This document shows, in pieces, positions 42,731 to 56,300 of a DNA stretch of 64,000 nt. The stretch is from NCBI GenBank assembly GCA_013368375.1, contig JAACJP010000034.1, forward strand, positions 1-64,000. Reading direction: 5' to 3'. The first letter of the stretch is position 1, and the number at the start of each line of letters is the position of its first letter. The notes under the pieces were generated by a model, which saw only the letters and a list, made by a program, of their open reading frames with translations, was not told the DNA's origin and did no database searches. Origin of the DNA: Tricholomella constricta (Eukaryota > Basidiomycota > Agaricomycetes > Agaricales > Lyophyllaceae). Both the position numbers and the translations under genes were made by a program.

Positions 42731-43348
42731 GAATCCGGACTCCTCTCGTTTGCGGACTAGCCATCCAGCTTGGGCACTGGATTCGACCATCCTCCTAGTG
42801 ACACCGTTATCAGCCCATCTCCACAGTCGCAGTGCCAGATAACCGGGCCCTTATCGATTTGATTACTTCCACTCGTTTTCCGTTCGATCAGGATGGTTTG
42901 TCGTCATTCCAGGCCTCCACGTCCCAACGCCCAATTCGTGCATGCAAACGTCATTACAGAAAAGCTGCCGGCCACGCCTACACCACACTTATGCGGTTAG
43001 CTATCTTACCGGGCATTAGAGTTTATCCTTTATCTCGAGGGCAGTTTTCTGATCCAGGTTATAAGCCAGATCCCGCGTGCTGGGCATAGATCGCAGACTA
43101 CGACATACATAGATTTTATAATATCGTCGGCGGTGTTCTAACGACTTTATCATAACCCCTTCCAGCTGGTCTTAACCCGGAGTCTAGGTGAGCCCATGCA
43201 CAGAGCGAACCTTCAATTGCTCCTCGTCACTGGAAATGAAACATGAGGGTATAATAATACTGAGTACAAGTTTCGCAGTCGATTAATGTTACATACAAGT
43301 ACAATAGCTTGTCCCGTCCCCGTCCCCGACATCCAAAAGCCTCCGATA
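42731..43348. other. convergent intergenic region
   Basis: No supported gene between the ends of HEM4 and the DUF6534 gene. Confidence 0.5.
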
Positions 43349-44975
43349 TCATACAATCAATTCATAAAATCGTCGTAGAGCAGTGTGCATTCTACGTTCT
43401 GGATTACCGAGCTGAGTGAGTATACTGATTTTCACTGATGAAAGTTAAGGTCGGCAAGCTTATGCTTACATCGTATGAGGTCTCAGGGGCAGAACCGCAA
43501 AGCCTGGCGGCCGACTTGAGGGACCCAAGTATGAGGCGCCTTCCGCAGTTATAGTGCGGAGCGTCTGCAGGATACGTCAATGGGTCGTGATGAAAATTCA
43601 GCATCGCGGAGGAACGTACACATTGCGGCTGAACAACGAAGTCGGGCAGCGTTTCGATATCGAAGAAGGTCGGTTTGCGGTTCATGTCGTCCCGGAGGCC
43701 GTTGCGTGCGTTAAGGCTATTATTTCGTTTGTCAGAGAATTCTACTGATAACGAATGAGCGAGGGAACTCGACCCACGAGGCTAAAAGGTAATTGGCGAA
43801 CACTGTTGATGGGCTGAGCCGAGATGTGCTTGGGGGCAGGAAGGCACTTACGTCCGGAAATGACCAGGTATGCTGCCACCCAGGCGAAATTCTGAATCGC
43901 CGAGTACTGCCGGTGGGTTCGTTTTTAGGAAATCGAAGTAAAATCATATGGGGAACGGACTTACAAGCACCAGCATGAGGATGCTCGAAAGGCTGCCGAA
44001 TCTAACTTAGCCAGTTACCAAGGAACAGAAAGGATGCGCACCTTGTCAATATGCCAGTTTCTACACGCAGTTAAAAGTCACGTCATCTAAGGAAGTCTGA
44101 AAAAAGGATGACATACGTATTGTCCACGCAATGAGCTTATCCACCACTCTCTGCGCACTAAATACCATCCACGCCATTTCAACCAACGAAGAAATTCCCC
44201 TTTTCCGGATAAGTAAGTACGCACTGTGTAAAGACGTCCTTCCGCCGTGTCCACAGGCAATACGACAGGGAACCAGCAATCAAAAAGTCCACGATCGCGG
44301 AGATCGTTAACGCGAAGACAACAAGCCATTTCCAGCGGTTGACGTAGTCGTGCACCGACGTCGCGCGGCACGTCGTTACGGATATGCACACGACGGACCC
44401 GAAGCGCACGATGGAGAGGGTCCAGCAGACGATGGCGATTCCGGATCTACCGGAGAGTTTGCGTAGGCGGTAGGCGAAGAAGGACTGCGGGGTGTGAGTT
44501 TAAGGGTGGGTCGAGTGGAGTGGAGTGGGTTGTGTGTCGCCACGCACCTGTACTATTGAGCCTATGAGCCCCGAGAGTGAGAAGGCGCCGCACATGGCTT
44601 GTGGGTAGTTATCGAAGTTTGACATTTTCCCGTAGTCCTTGACGGTGCGCCTGTAGAGTGAGAATGCGCTGATGAGAGTGTGGATGAAGAGTAGTGTCCT
44701 TTTAATGGGTATAAGCCCAGTTGGTGAGTTACTGAAGAGAAGCTGTCGCCTACCATATAGTAGTGACCTGAGATTATCACTGATGAGCGCGCACAAAAAT
44801 GACAGGGGTTGGAACATACCAGTGTTTTTATTGCTCTGGGATCCTCAGGGTATTTTTGAAAGTATGTGAATGCTTGTATGGTCACTAGACCAAACAAAAA
44901 AATCGCGAACATGACGCCGACTTCATGGGGTCCAAGGATGCCCTCAATGTACCGAGCGCGTGTTTCTTCGTCCAT
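43349..44975 (-). CDS. DUF6534-type multi-pass membrane protein
   Basis: A minus-strand, intron-rich gene. The start at 44975 (MDEETRARYIEGILGPHEVGVMFAIFLFGLVTIQAF) places the first membrane helix at once, followed by the short loop TYFQKYPEDP. Further hydrophobic segments are encoded near 44700, 44560, 44400, 44280, 44140 and 43900, making about seven helices. The end carries SLTASLNARNGLR, the signature near the last helix of this Agaricomycete-expanded family, then a short cytosolic tail. Topology recalls seven-helix sensors, but function is unknown. A frame upstream in the same register (from 45107) is probably untranslated. Exact exon limits are approximate. Confidence 0.75.
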
Positions 44976-46334
44976 TTCATGCGACGAGAACGGTACCGGT
45001 ACGAGGAGAAATTGAAGAGGCTTCACTGGCATGCCATGACCAGCTTGTAGTTTCAGACAGTGATGAGCAGAAAGACAAGAGCCGGGGCCGGGGGGAACCT
45101 GCGACAAGTCGTAACTTCCTTCCAGTTGTTGTAAGGCGACGGTGACAGGAAGGACCAGCTGATCAATCAGGGCAGCGATATGAGAACATCCGGCGCCTCC
45201 AAAGTCGCTGTTGCGCTAAAGCCGGAGAATGATACATTGAAAAGAAAAATGTGATTGTCAGTTTGAATGGAAATCCCCAGAGCCGGTCCAGGGCCTGAAA
45301 ATCTTTTGGGAATCCTCAGCTCAGAAAAACGAGACCATAACGCCGCACGATGTCACAGAGCGCAGAACGAGAGGCTGGACTTTGAAAAGGAAACGTTATG
45401 CCAGTTCATGAGGCCTGCAGAAGTGCTGTATTTTGGTTTATACTGAGAGGGAATCAAATTTTCGGTTGCCGGAAGAAAGTCGTGTGAGAAACGGCGGCCG
45501 GACCGCAGGCGTGCCATGTGTTGGTTGAAATGGTGGCGTAAGGCGAACCACTGCAACGCCATTGTCCACTTGAACTTCTAATCATCTGCGCACACTTCAA
45601 GGCACGATTTTTTTCCACTTGAGGAAGCATATCATATCTCCAACGCATTAAGCCTCAAGAGTTACTCAATCTGAACTGCCCACGAGCTCAGCTTACAGCG
45701 AGGAGATTTCAAGATCCGGAAGCAGACTCCTCTAAAGAGTCGGAAAAAATGTTTCTCTCCACGGGGCTGGCGTCATGAACAACGCCATCGATACCGATGT
45801 CTATACTCGCAACGAAATAAGCCAGCCCCTTGGAGCTTGATACATACCGTCATCTGTGCGTTCATATGGATACCCAGGTCGCCTGACCGAAGGGGTTCAT
45901 TAAGAGGAAAAGCCCGGAACTGATAGGATAATGACATCAGGTTGCCTTGCCCCTGTTATCGCATTTTTTATACAGAGTATCCTCAATCTAGGATGCATGG
46001 TACTCGATCGATATATGTGGGGGAATTGTGGGGAAATTGCGGGGCATTAGTCATCGACCCTGATCTGGCACGGCACGGTCGCTTTGTGCACATGATGTCC
46101 TTGTTCAGGCGTTGACAGCGACACGCACCTGCTGCCAGCTTTTACTTATCAACGTGCACAAGCCTTGTGCTCTACTTCCACAGCTGTCCTTAGCATCAAT
46201 CTAATCCCTGCACATCTCCTCAGGTCCAACCCTGATTATCGTCGGCATTCATGGTACGTGGTCATCAACCAACGATTTCAATCCCTGAAACCCCTTTTCT
46301 GCAGCCGACGCGAGTTCAAAACCGCCCAGCGGAG
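44976..46334. other. intergenic
   Basis: About 1.3 kb with no supported gene; upstream regions of two divergent genes. Confidence 0.45.
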
Positions 46335-47098
46335 ATGTCGCGCGGACCCTCTGAGAAGTTTTCCGACCACGACGCTAGCAATATTAACCGAAACATCCAG
46401 CATAAAGAGGCGCTGAGTCTGCGGCTCGCGTTGGGCAGCATATTAGGACCGGTGCGTAGTTTTGTTTCCTGGTTCTCTAATTGGTTGGTTATGCGGCCCC
46501 GTACCTTATCAAGAAACGGCCTTTCACTCCCTCGTCCCACTCCTCGTCGGGAACGGCCAGCCCCGCGCACCCAGCGTCCTTCGGGACTCCTACGTCGCCT
46601 GCGCTGCCGCCGCCACCCACATCCACGCCGATTCACCCTCCAGACGGGCGGTTTGACACTTATTTGCATCCCCGTCACGTGTACCTCCCTCATACGCCTT
46701 CACGGCTCGGCCAATATGTGAGTACTCTCCTAAATTCTATCTCACAAATCTTGATCTGTGGTGAAATCCACTAGGACACAAAAGAGCCGCACTGGCCCCC
46801 AGGAGGCTCCCCCTTGGCCTCTGCACCGTCGTCAGCGCCCATGTCGCCGCACAGTACGCAGAGCGCCTCGCCTACGGAAGAGTTTCCGCCGCCCTTGTCG
46901 TTACCTCCACCCGTGGTGGAACCAGTGCAGCCGCGGCCATCATTACACGCCCCGAAACCAGTCAGCGCTCCTTCACATCTTGGGGCTGGGACGCGCTGCA
47001 CTTCTGGGTCCGGGTCAGGCACTCCGAAAGCTAAGTTCCTCGAGACGCTGGATTCGAATCGTGCTTGGGACGCCCTGATCCACGGCTCTTTCTCGTAA
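46335..47098 (+). CDS. Ser/Pro-rich protein of unknown function, 214 residues
   Basis: Exons 46335-46451, 46514-46717 and 46775-47098 are in phase with normal splice sites. A short N-terminal segment (HKEALSLRLALGSILGP) is helical. Most of the rest is low-complexity Ser/Pro/Thr, with a conserved-looking island (GRFDTYLHPRHVYLPHTPSRLGQY) and a C-terminal AKFLETLDSNRAWDALIHGSFS that may be a binding segment. No known domain. The island and tail suggest a real but disordered protein. Confidence 0.6.
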
Positions 47099-47415
47099 CC
47101 CCCGGCTCATCTGTCCCCGAGACCCAACTGGAGGGTTTTTGACTCTTTTTTCTGTTATCTCTTTAGCTCAGTAGTTTTCGATAGCAATCTCCTGTTGTAT
47201 GTGTGTAGGTCCCCTACCCCTTCTCGTTGTCTTTGCCTGAATCACCGTGTTGGGCCTCGGCTCCGCCTGGCGTGCGGCTGTGCACCGCATCCAGCTCTGA
47301 AACACGTGGGATTTGTGAGTCGTCATGTGATCAACCTCGTCCAAAAATTTGGCCGCTCTCATTTCTCGACATCGACGACATTTGCCTGCTGAATCGTGCA
47401 TCGGTGTTGCCAGAA

Positions 47416-49446
47416 ATGGACGCATTCAATACTTACCAGACGCCTCTGTCAAGGTCTGCGCCCCCGTTCCCTCTTATATCGAGATCGAGGCTTATATTCC
47501 GGGACCGTATCCGTATCCGTTTCCAGCCGCTATGCGAGCAAAGAAATGGCTCATCTGTTTTCGCCCGCGGTGCGTATGCCTCGTGCACATCTCAGGCAGC
47601 TGATGAACCCGGATCACCTGTTCTTTTGCCTCCGATGCCTTGTACGATCTCTAGAATAGATTCTATACCTGGCGCGCGCTGTGGCTGAACCTCGCCATCG
47701 CCGAGCGCGAGTTGGGACTCCCTATCACAGAGGAAGCTATTGAGCAGATGAAAAATAACCTTGTGCGTCTCTTGGGATGTTGCGATGCTTGTTCGATCTA
47801 TATTGACTAGTGCGATTGGGATCTTCATAGAACTTGACCCCTGAACAGTTTGAGATCGCTGCACTGGAGGAGAAGAAGCGCCGCCACGATGTCATGGCCC
47901 ACGTCCATACTTTTGGAACTGTCGCTCCCGCGGCTGCTGGGATCATTCAGTATGTCGATAAAGGCCTCAGTGCTGGTTGAAGGTTTCATAACTCTGTCAT
48001 CAGCCTCGGAGCGACCTCTTGCTACGTCACCGAGTTCGTCTCCCCCCTCCTCTGCTGCTAATTGCAAATTTAAATGACCATGTGATACAGCAACGCAGAC
48101 CTGATCTTCCTGCGCACCGGCTTGACGTACCTGATCCGCTCGCTCGGCGTGCTCATCTCCCGCCTCTCAGTCTTCGCACAGCAGTACCGTGCCCTCCCGA
48201 CACTCGGGTTCACGCACTTCCAGCCGGCCCAGCTCACCACCGTCGGCAAGCGCGCGACCCTGTGGATCCAGGAGCTCCTCTGGGATCTCCGCAACATCCA
48301 GCGCGCGCGCGATGATCTCGGATTCCGCGGTGTCAAGGGCACGACGGGCACCCAAGCCAGCTTCCTAGCGCTTTTCGACGGGGACCATGACAAAGTAAGG
48401 CCAAAGTATTGCGTTACGTTGGATGTTTGATGTCTCTGATTCGTGGGGATAAACAACAGGTCGAGGCTCTCGATAAAATGGTCACGGAGCTCTCAGGATT
48501 CACCTATGCGTACCCTGTGACGTCCCAGACTTACTCGCGCAAGGTCGACATTGATGTGCTGGCCCCGCTCGCGTCGCTCGGTGCCACCGCACACAAAATC
48601 GCCACTGACATCAGGCTCTTGGCGAACCTGAAGGTGAGTAACCAGGCAGCTACTAGGAAGGTTCGTCCGCTTAGCTGAGGTACACAACAGGAAATGGAGG
48701 AGCCGTTTGAGTCAACGCAGATTGGGTCCTCCGCGATGGCGTACAAGAGGAACCCCATGCGCTGCGAGCGCGTGTGTAGCCTCGCGCGGCACCTCATGGT
48801 GCTCCACCAAAACGCGCTCATGACCGCTAGCGTGCAGTGGTTCGAGCGCACGCTCGACGACAGGTGCGTGCCGTTCGCATCGGACGCGGAAAGTACTCCC
48901 TCATGAATGTCTTGTTTCTCTAGTGCGAATCGCAGGATCACCCTCCCGGAAGCTTTCCTGACCGCGGATATCGTGTTATCGACACTGCAGAACGTCTCAG
49001 AGGGCCTCGTGGTGTACCCTAAGGTTATTGCGCGGCGCATCGCGCAGGAGTTGCCGTTCATGGCTACGGAGAACGTCATCATGGCCATTGTTAAGGCTGG
49101 TGGAGACCGCCAGGAGGCGCACGAGCACATCCGGGTGAGCGCCTTCGTCCTTTCCGTACGATTTGAACAGCTGATTTTGCTGTGTGCACAGGTTCTGTCG
49201 CATGAAGCCGCGCACCAGGTGAAGAACCTCGGACTCGAGAATGACCTTATTGACCGCATCCGCGCGGAGCCGTACTTCGATCCGATCAAGGGCCAGCTCG
49301 ACGCGCTGCTTGAGCCTGCGAGCTTCGTTGGGCGTGCGCCGGAGCAGGTGGATGCGTTCGTCAGGGACTGGGTCACGCCTGCGCTTGCGGCCCCGGAGTT
49401 GCAGGAGGCGATTCAGCAGAGCCAGAAGGTCGAGCTGACGGTTTGA
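47416..49446 (+). CDS. ADE13: adenylosuccinate lyase
   Basis: A multi-exon plus-strand gene starting [17 protein letters not shown]. Blocks follow the fumarase/aspartase superfamily order: [53 protein letters not shown] (across a 30-nt exon near 48015-48044), [19 protein letters not shown], and the flexible signature loop [15 protein letters not shown] (48725-48770). The C-terminal [21 protein letters not shown] and SHEAAHQVK follow. The enzyme acts twice in purine synthesis, cleaving SAICAR and adenylosuccinate. It appears complete to the stop at 49446. Confidence 0.94.
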
Positions 49447-49730
49447 GGGTAGGAGGAAAAATAAATGTATTGGTATCTATTAGCGGGAGGAGGGTAGTTA
49501 CAAAGAAACGATTGGTTTACGTTGATGGGTGATGCGATACTTGACAACGACATGTGTAGCACGTGGTCTTTTATCGTCCCTAACATTTCCTTGTCAGTGT
49601 CACTCTCTCTCGCTTTCTGTCTCGTTTCTTGTCCGCGACCAACTCAACTCACTCTTTCACTCGCCACCCCTGTAACGTCGACGATTACACACCTCACTCT
49701 GAGGTCTATTTCCTAGCTTTTCACTCACGA
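49447..49730. other. intergenic
   Basis: Short spacer with pyrimidine-rich promoter-like sequence before the KRE6/SKN1 start; nothing else seen. Confidence 0.5.
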
Positions 49731-52640
49731 ATGGCACATCAATCTCGATTTACACAACACTCCTCAGCGTCTGCGACCAGCCTTCTTCCAAACTCCTCCG
49801 GCCCTCGCTCTGACAGTGGTCACAGCTCCACTGGGTATCCTGTACGTGACATGTCAATTTTTTCTGGTCGCTATTCATGCTTATTCGCTCCCAGTCCTCA
49901 CTTTCAGAAAAGGTTACGTCTGATCAATATAAAGTAGCTGGCTTCTGCCTGACCTCATCTGTCCTCTAGTTCTCTCTCTCTCCGTCACCAGCACAATGGG
50001 GTATGCAGCTGAACATTCCCGAGCCGGACGATGACCTCCACAACCCGGCACCGCACAGGGATAGGCAGAGCGACAGGGGAGGGAGTGTCTTCACCATGCG
50101 TGGGCTCGCCAATCTCGGGTGTCTTTTCATCCTCGGAGCAGGCATCATGATGCTTTTGTACGTCCTCCATTCATCTCCCTCTCCTCTCCTCCTCCGTGCT
50201 TAATCGACTCCACAGCGCCGGTAAGCACACCAAGCATCCCCAAATAAAAACATGACGCCAAAAGAACGCTCTGACCCTGACCCCCCCCCCCCCCCCGGGG
50301 CGCACGCGCATAGGTTTCCCGATCCTCACGCATTTCCTCTCCACGACACAGACGACGCAGGGCGGCTTCAACCTCGGCGGCATCAACGCGACCGGCCAGA
50401 TTGCTGACATGCCAGGTAATTGGGGCCTCATCGACCGCGACACGCCCAAGGAGGCGTACACAAAGAAGTCGTACCATAACCCGAACGAAGAGCTCATCCT
50501 GGTGTTCTCGGATGAGTTCAACCTGGACGGCAGGACGTTCTACCCCGGCGACGATCCGTATTGGGAGGCGGTGGATCTGCATTATTGGGGAACGGTGAGG
50601 GGCAGCCTTTGGCTTTGTTCCTTGGGTGTGAGCTTATGGTTTTTTTTTTTGTTGTGCTACTAGAACGATTTGGAGTGGTATGACCCCTCTGGAGGTGAGT
50701 ATTCGAAGCGTCTCGAGGGGGTCGTGGGCATTAAACTGTGGATGGCGATGTAGCAACTACTTCAGGCGGCTCGCTGAGACTGAAACTGGAACGTGTGGAT
50801 AACCCGGCCGACAACCACAATATGTCTTATAGATCTGGCATGGTGAGATTCTGCTTTCTGCTCTTGAAGCGGGCACATGATGATTGAATGTGGCTTGTCA
50901 GGTTCAAACATGGTAAATTCAATCACGTCCGTTTTCTCGAACGTGCTTCCTGACGTGTTTTTGAAGGAACAAGTTCTGCTTCACGGGGGGTTTGATTGAG
51001 GGTATGTTGTCTCGCGCCGTTATTTTATTTTATTTAGACGACTAATCGTGCATGATAGCGTCTGTTTCATTGCCTGGTGACAACACTGTTCAGTACGTTT
51101 TTCAGTCTCTCACCATTTAAAGGTCTTTTTTCAAACGCTGTAACTTTCCACAGTGGTCTCTGGCCAGCCGTGTAAGCTTTTACAATACAAATGCTGATTT
51201 GCTCACTAACTCGACCGGTTGGACATTGAAGTTGGACGATGGGTAACTTGGGTAAGCTCGTAACACCAATGTCCCCACGATATCACTGACATACATTCGC
51301 CAGGCCGTGCTGGATTCGGCTCCAGTTTGGAGGGCTTGGTGAGTATGGCTTCGTTTTGCTGGTATCCTATGGCTTAATCCGTGTGTCCAGTGGCCATATT
51401 CTTACGACTCATGCGATGTCGGCACGCTTGCTAATCAAACGTATCCCGGAACGCAAACCCCTTTGCTTGCTGTGACGGAAGGTGATCCTGCGAATAACAA
51501 TGAACTGGTGTGTCTCATCTTTGCATGTGGATGAAGATTTTTGCTCATCAACGCCCAGTCTTTCTTGCCAGGCCAACGTCTATGTAAGTTGTTTTCCTTG
51601 AACTGCCGTGCGTTTTTCCAACACGTTTCTTGTTTTCTACAGCAGCATGTACATGTCCGGGCGAGTCGCATCCAGGTCCCGTCAGAGCTGACGGCAGCTA
51701 CGTTGGCCGGGCCGCGCCTGAAATTGATATCTTTGAAGCCATCGTTTCTGACGGTGTCGGAATGGTGTGCTCCACGCGCGTTGTCATTTCCGTTTCCTGG
51801 CTGACTCGACCGACGATAGGTATCACTTTCGTCGCAATGGGCCCCGTTCAATGTACGTCATCTACAACATCTGACAAGATGCCGAGGATGTTGATGATCT
51901 TCTCCAGGCCAAGTACGACTGGTTCAATACCACTGATAACTACGAGATCCACAATCCCAATACTATACTAAATGAGTACAAAGGCGGTGAGGCCCATTTT
52001 GCTGTGATTTGTCCATATGCAATGTTGATGAGTTTCACAGGTGTATTCCAACAAACGACAAGTGGCCTTGGGTTGACGAATCAAGACTGTTATGAGAGGG
52101 TTACGGGCTGCTTCGCTATCTTTGGATTCCAATACAAGCCTGGATTCGACAACGCGTACATCTCCTGGATCAACGACGGTAAGCTCTCGTGGACGGTCAA
52201 GTCCGGAGGTCTGGTTGAGGATCCCCGTGTCGAGATTGGGCCGCGTCCGATCCCACAGGAGCCCATGGTGAGTTACATACACCCGATCTGTACGACTCAC
52301 TCACACTTCCGCGCAGTACATCATTGCCAACCTTGGCTTCTCGATCAACTTTGGAGGCATCGATTTCGAGAACATCGAGCTCCCGGCCACGATGAGCGTT
52401 GACTGGATCCGCGTGTACCAGCCCGCGGACGCGCGCAATATCGGTTGCGACCCGAAGGAGTTCCCCACCGCTGCCTACATCAATACGTGCGTCGTTCTTT
52501 TTTTTCGCCACTGAAGCCAATAAGTAATGATCGTGCTGTTTCACAGGTACAAGGAGGCGTACACGAACGCGAACCTGACGCTATGGGAGGACTTCAAGCA
52601 GCCATGGCCGAAGAACAAGCTCATGCCGGGCGGCTGTTGA
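49731..52640 (+). CDS. KRE6: beta-1,6-glucan synthesis protein KRE6/SKN1 (GH16-like, type II membrane)
   Basis: Intron-rich gene. A cytosolic Ser-rich N-terminus (MAHQSRFTQHSS) precedes a single signal-anchor helix (GLANLGCLFILGAGIMMLL, about 50100-50160). The lumenal GH16-like domain carries DRDTPKEAYTKKSY, LVFSDEFNLDGRTFYPGDDPYWEAVDLHYW, the catalytic-type EIDIFEA (51720-51740), APFNAKYDWFN rebuilt across two introns, DWIRVYQP and the Cys-containing tail ending MPGGC. The family acts in Golgi/ER in assembling cell-wall beta-1,6-glucan. A run of about 17 C residues lies in an intron (50281-50297). It appears intact. Confidence 0.92.
50281..50297 (+). repeat. poly-C tract in a KRE6/SKN1 intron
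   Basis: About 17 consecutive C followed by GGGG. Likely length-variable; it sits between the signal-anchor exon and the lumenal-domain exon. Confidence 0.8.
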
Positions 52641-53337
52641 CCAGCTCGTTCGCGTGCTCGATTGTCGTTGCCCGTATCCCGCTACCGCGCACTCACTGAT
52701 TTGATTCATCCACGGAACCTGGGGACTACTGCTTTCTTGGTTAACCTACCTCACATGTTTGTTCTCGGGGCTTACCATCAATCATACCTGTTTAGCTTTC
52801 TTCGTTCACCTTCCGCTAATACCCGTAGACCGCCCCGCCGGCTCATTGCAATATTTATCGTATATACCAGGCAACAGTGAACATAACGTTCTCAAGTATC
52901 TGTACAATGAGGAAGTTTGGTATCTACGATTGTCACTGCCATTGTCGATGTCGGATGCCATGGGAACCCCTGGGAGACCCTAACCCCATTCTATGAGTTT
53001 CAGCGTTTCGGTTCCTGAACTATGATGGAACATGTAAATTTCCAAAGTGATGGCAGCGCCGGCGCTGTTTTGCCACTGAACCACCACCGTTCATCCCCGT
53101 TTACGCGACTATTATACTGGACACAGAGGACTGCGATAAAGCTGGCGTAGTCCTGGGACAGGGCTTCTGATTGAGAGTCCGGACCCTCACTTGACCCCAC
53201 AAACCCCACTTTCGACAGCTTGGCGCGTCCAGGCGTTCCAAGTCGAGTTGGGGAGATAGCTTCTTGACTGGACTGCGTGTGTAACGTCTTTGCTGCGCTA
53301 CTCTCTATTCCAACCCAACGCTTTCAGACAGAAAAAC
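52641..53337. other. intergenic
   Basis: No supported gene. Confidence 0.5.
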
Positions 53338-56300
53338 ATGCGCGACCCGTTCTTTCTCCCCGATCGCGAAGACAATGGGTGAGTGCTAGCCGACCAGACA
53401 CCACCGAAATGGAAACTCATTGTTCTCCTTTTCTTTTTCCCTTCCTTCCTTTGAAGGCTCAACCTACAAGAACAACGCGAGTCACAACGTCCGCTTAACG
53501 AATCATACTATTTCCCCCCGTACGAGTTCCCGTCTAAAGGACAAGACCACACCGTGTATGATATCAATACTAATACCAATTCACAACCGCAATATCACAA
53601 ACCTGGAGAGCCGCCGCGCAGCACCACCGCTACCATGGGCGGTATAAAACCTACTACTACTACTACTACTGCTGCTGCGGCTGCGACTGCTAAGAAAGGA
53701 CCCGGTGGACAGTATCGCCGGGACCGCGAGCGCCTGCTGTCGAATACGCCGGTGGAGACGCTCATCCAGCGGCTTATCACGCAGGAGTACGAAACGAAGG
53801 AGAGCCGGAAGCTGCTGCGCTCTGCGATCACCCAGCTGGATGCGCTGAAGCACCGGGCGGATACGGCGGAGGAGGCAAGGCGGGCGCTGGAGGCGGGGCA
53901 GGCTCTGAGGGGGCTGAAGGTCTCGCAGAGCGTGATGGATGCGCAGGAGGAGACGGCAAAGGCCAAACAGGATGCGGAGGTGTATCGGATGCAGCTGGAG
54001 TGGGCACAGCGCGAACTGTGAGTGCGCGTTCGGAGTCGTCGATTGATTGTGTGTTGATTGTTTATATAGTCGCCAGAATCAAGATGTGATCAAGACCGTT
54101 GAGCAACAGCGCGACCATGCGGATAAGGCTGCGGCCAAGGCGCGTGCGCTTGCGAGGCAGTTGAATGAAGAGCGGTTGGTAGCGATGGCGCGCGAGGAAG
54201 GCCACAAGCAGGGGTACGTCGAGGGAATGCAGCAAGGCCGGATGCTGGCGCTCGGGGACGGGGGGATGTTGCGCCGGCGGCAAGTTGCTGATCGGCCCCA
54301 TCAGACCCCGCTGGGCAGTGGCCAAGCGTTTATCGAGGAGCAGGACGAGGATGACGACATGCCGCCTCCGCAGCCCTCACGTCATCCGACACCGGATTTG
54401 CCGCGGGGTGTGATTGGCAATGGCTCGAGGCGCCGACACGAGTCGAGAGACGGTACGCCTCGTGGGCGTTCCAGCGTGCCGCGTGGGCTTCCTGCTACTC
54501 ACACGCCGCGGAGCCAGCCTGCGAGCTCTATTCCGACCAGATCGTCGACACCGGCGAATGATGCTGTTCGCCAGGAACTGGATGCGGCGAAGGAGAGGAT
54601 GGAGGAGACGGTACGGCGTGAGGCCGAACAGCGCGAAACGATCCGTCAGTGGGAACTTAGGGAAGCCCAGAGAGAGCGGGAGGCTGAACGGGAGAGGGTG
54701 AAGCAGAAGGAGGCTGCGCTTGAGCGCGAGAAGGAGGAGATGCGGGCCAAGGAGGAGGCGCGGCAGAGGGAGATGCAGGAACTGCTCGAGCGGGAACGTG
54801 AGAAGGAAAGGGAGCTTGAGCGGCAGAGGAACGAGGAGCGACACAGGCGTGAGGAACGGGAGCAGGAACTGGAACGGGAACGGGAGAAGGTACGCGAGCT
54901 CGAGCGACAGCGCGAACTCGAACATCAACGTGAACGCGAACGCGAACGGGACGGTTCATCGAATTCTAGCCATAGTCAACGCAACAGTTTGCGCTCTACC
55001 CGCTTGCCGTACCTCCGTATGCCGCCACCACCGCCATCGATAATTGTGGAGCCACCCCACGACCCTCCGGCACTTGAATTTTCGGAAACGCCGCCGCTTC
55101 GAATTCCGCCACCAAGGCCACATCCTATTCAAGTTCCTCAACAGATCCAGCCATTACCTTACCCGCGAGGCCACCGACGCCAGCCTTCCTCACCCGACAC
55201 CTCGCATTCCGATGCGTCCGTCACCACGGGTATGTCGAACCTTGACATCATCACATTCCCGCATCCGACAAGCAGAGGGGTTGACGGCGACTGGGAACGA
55301 ACCAACCTGAGCGATATTCCAGAAGTCCCTAGCATACGTTCGCACAGTCGCGCGAGTGTGAGCGAGGCGCCGTCTCCTACCTGGCTCACCAATCCGCCTA
55401 CCGACTTTACGAGGACGGGCGGACCGGATGTTGATCAATGGAGGCACAGCACAGGCAATGATGTAGGTCCACCCATTCCAAAATCTGAGCAGCCTCGCTG
55501 ATGATCTTCGTAGCCCCCTGATTCCAATGCAACAAGTCCAGCCACGACTCCTGTACAGGATCTCCTGAGCCCATCGTTCCAGCCGCGTGGCCGCGCGAGC
55601 GAGCGGTCAATCTATGGTAATCAACCTCGTGGATCGAGCGGGAGCACCGTCCATATTACAGTCGAACCTCCCGTAAGTCATTTTTTGCCCTACCACCTTT
55701 GTGGTCTAATTTCAATTCTTTTTTCAAGTCTCGACCACCTTCGAGTGCGGGCATACGTGATACAGAAGCAGCAGGTTTTCTCAGTCCAAATAGCAGGCCT
55801 CTGTCGCTTGTTCCTGATGAACCGCCTGAGCCTCCCGTCATCCCTGACATGGTCAACTTCCCGCCGCCAGGATTCGTGCCATATAACACCACGACCATCA
55901 GTACATCGGATTCTGGCAGTGCGGCTGGCCGCGACGATCGCGACCATGCCCACGGTCACAACAGACAAGGGAGTCGTACGGGTTCCAACATCTACGCCAA
56001 CTTCACACCCCCAGTGCAATTTAATACGAATCTTCCCTTCCAAGGCACCTCTCGTCAACCGCCCGCCACCCGGACTGGATCTTCTATCTATGCAAATGCC
56101 CCCCTCCCCCAAGGGCCATACTCTAGCAACACCATCGCTTCACAAACTCCTCGCCAGACCCCACGCCAGATATATGCTTCCTCTTCGCCCTCAGTCTCTG
56201 GCACCCAAGCTCTCCCCCAACACTCTTCCCGAATTTACAGCGGGGAGCATGGCGCAGCCACCCCGCGTACGACATTCTACGCTCCGCCCAGCAGCTCCAC

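Noticed and set aside
46316..46693. Arg-rich minus-strand frame
   Set aside because: Antisense of the Ser/Pro-rich gene at 46335-47098.
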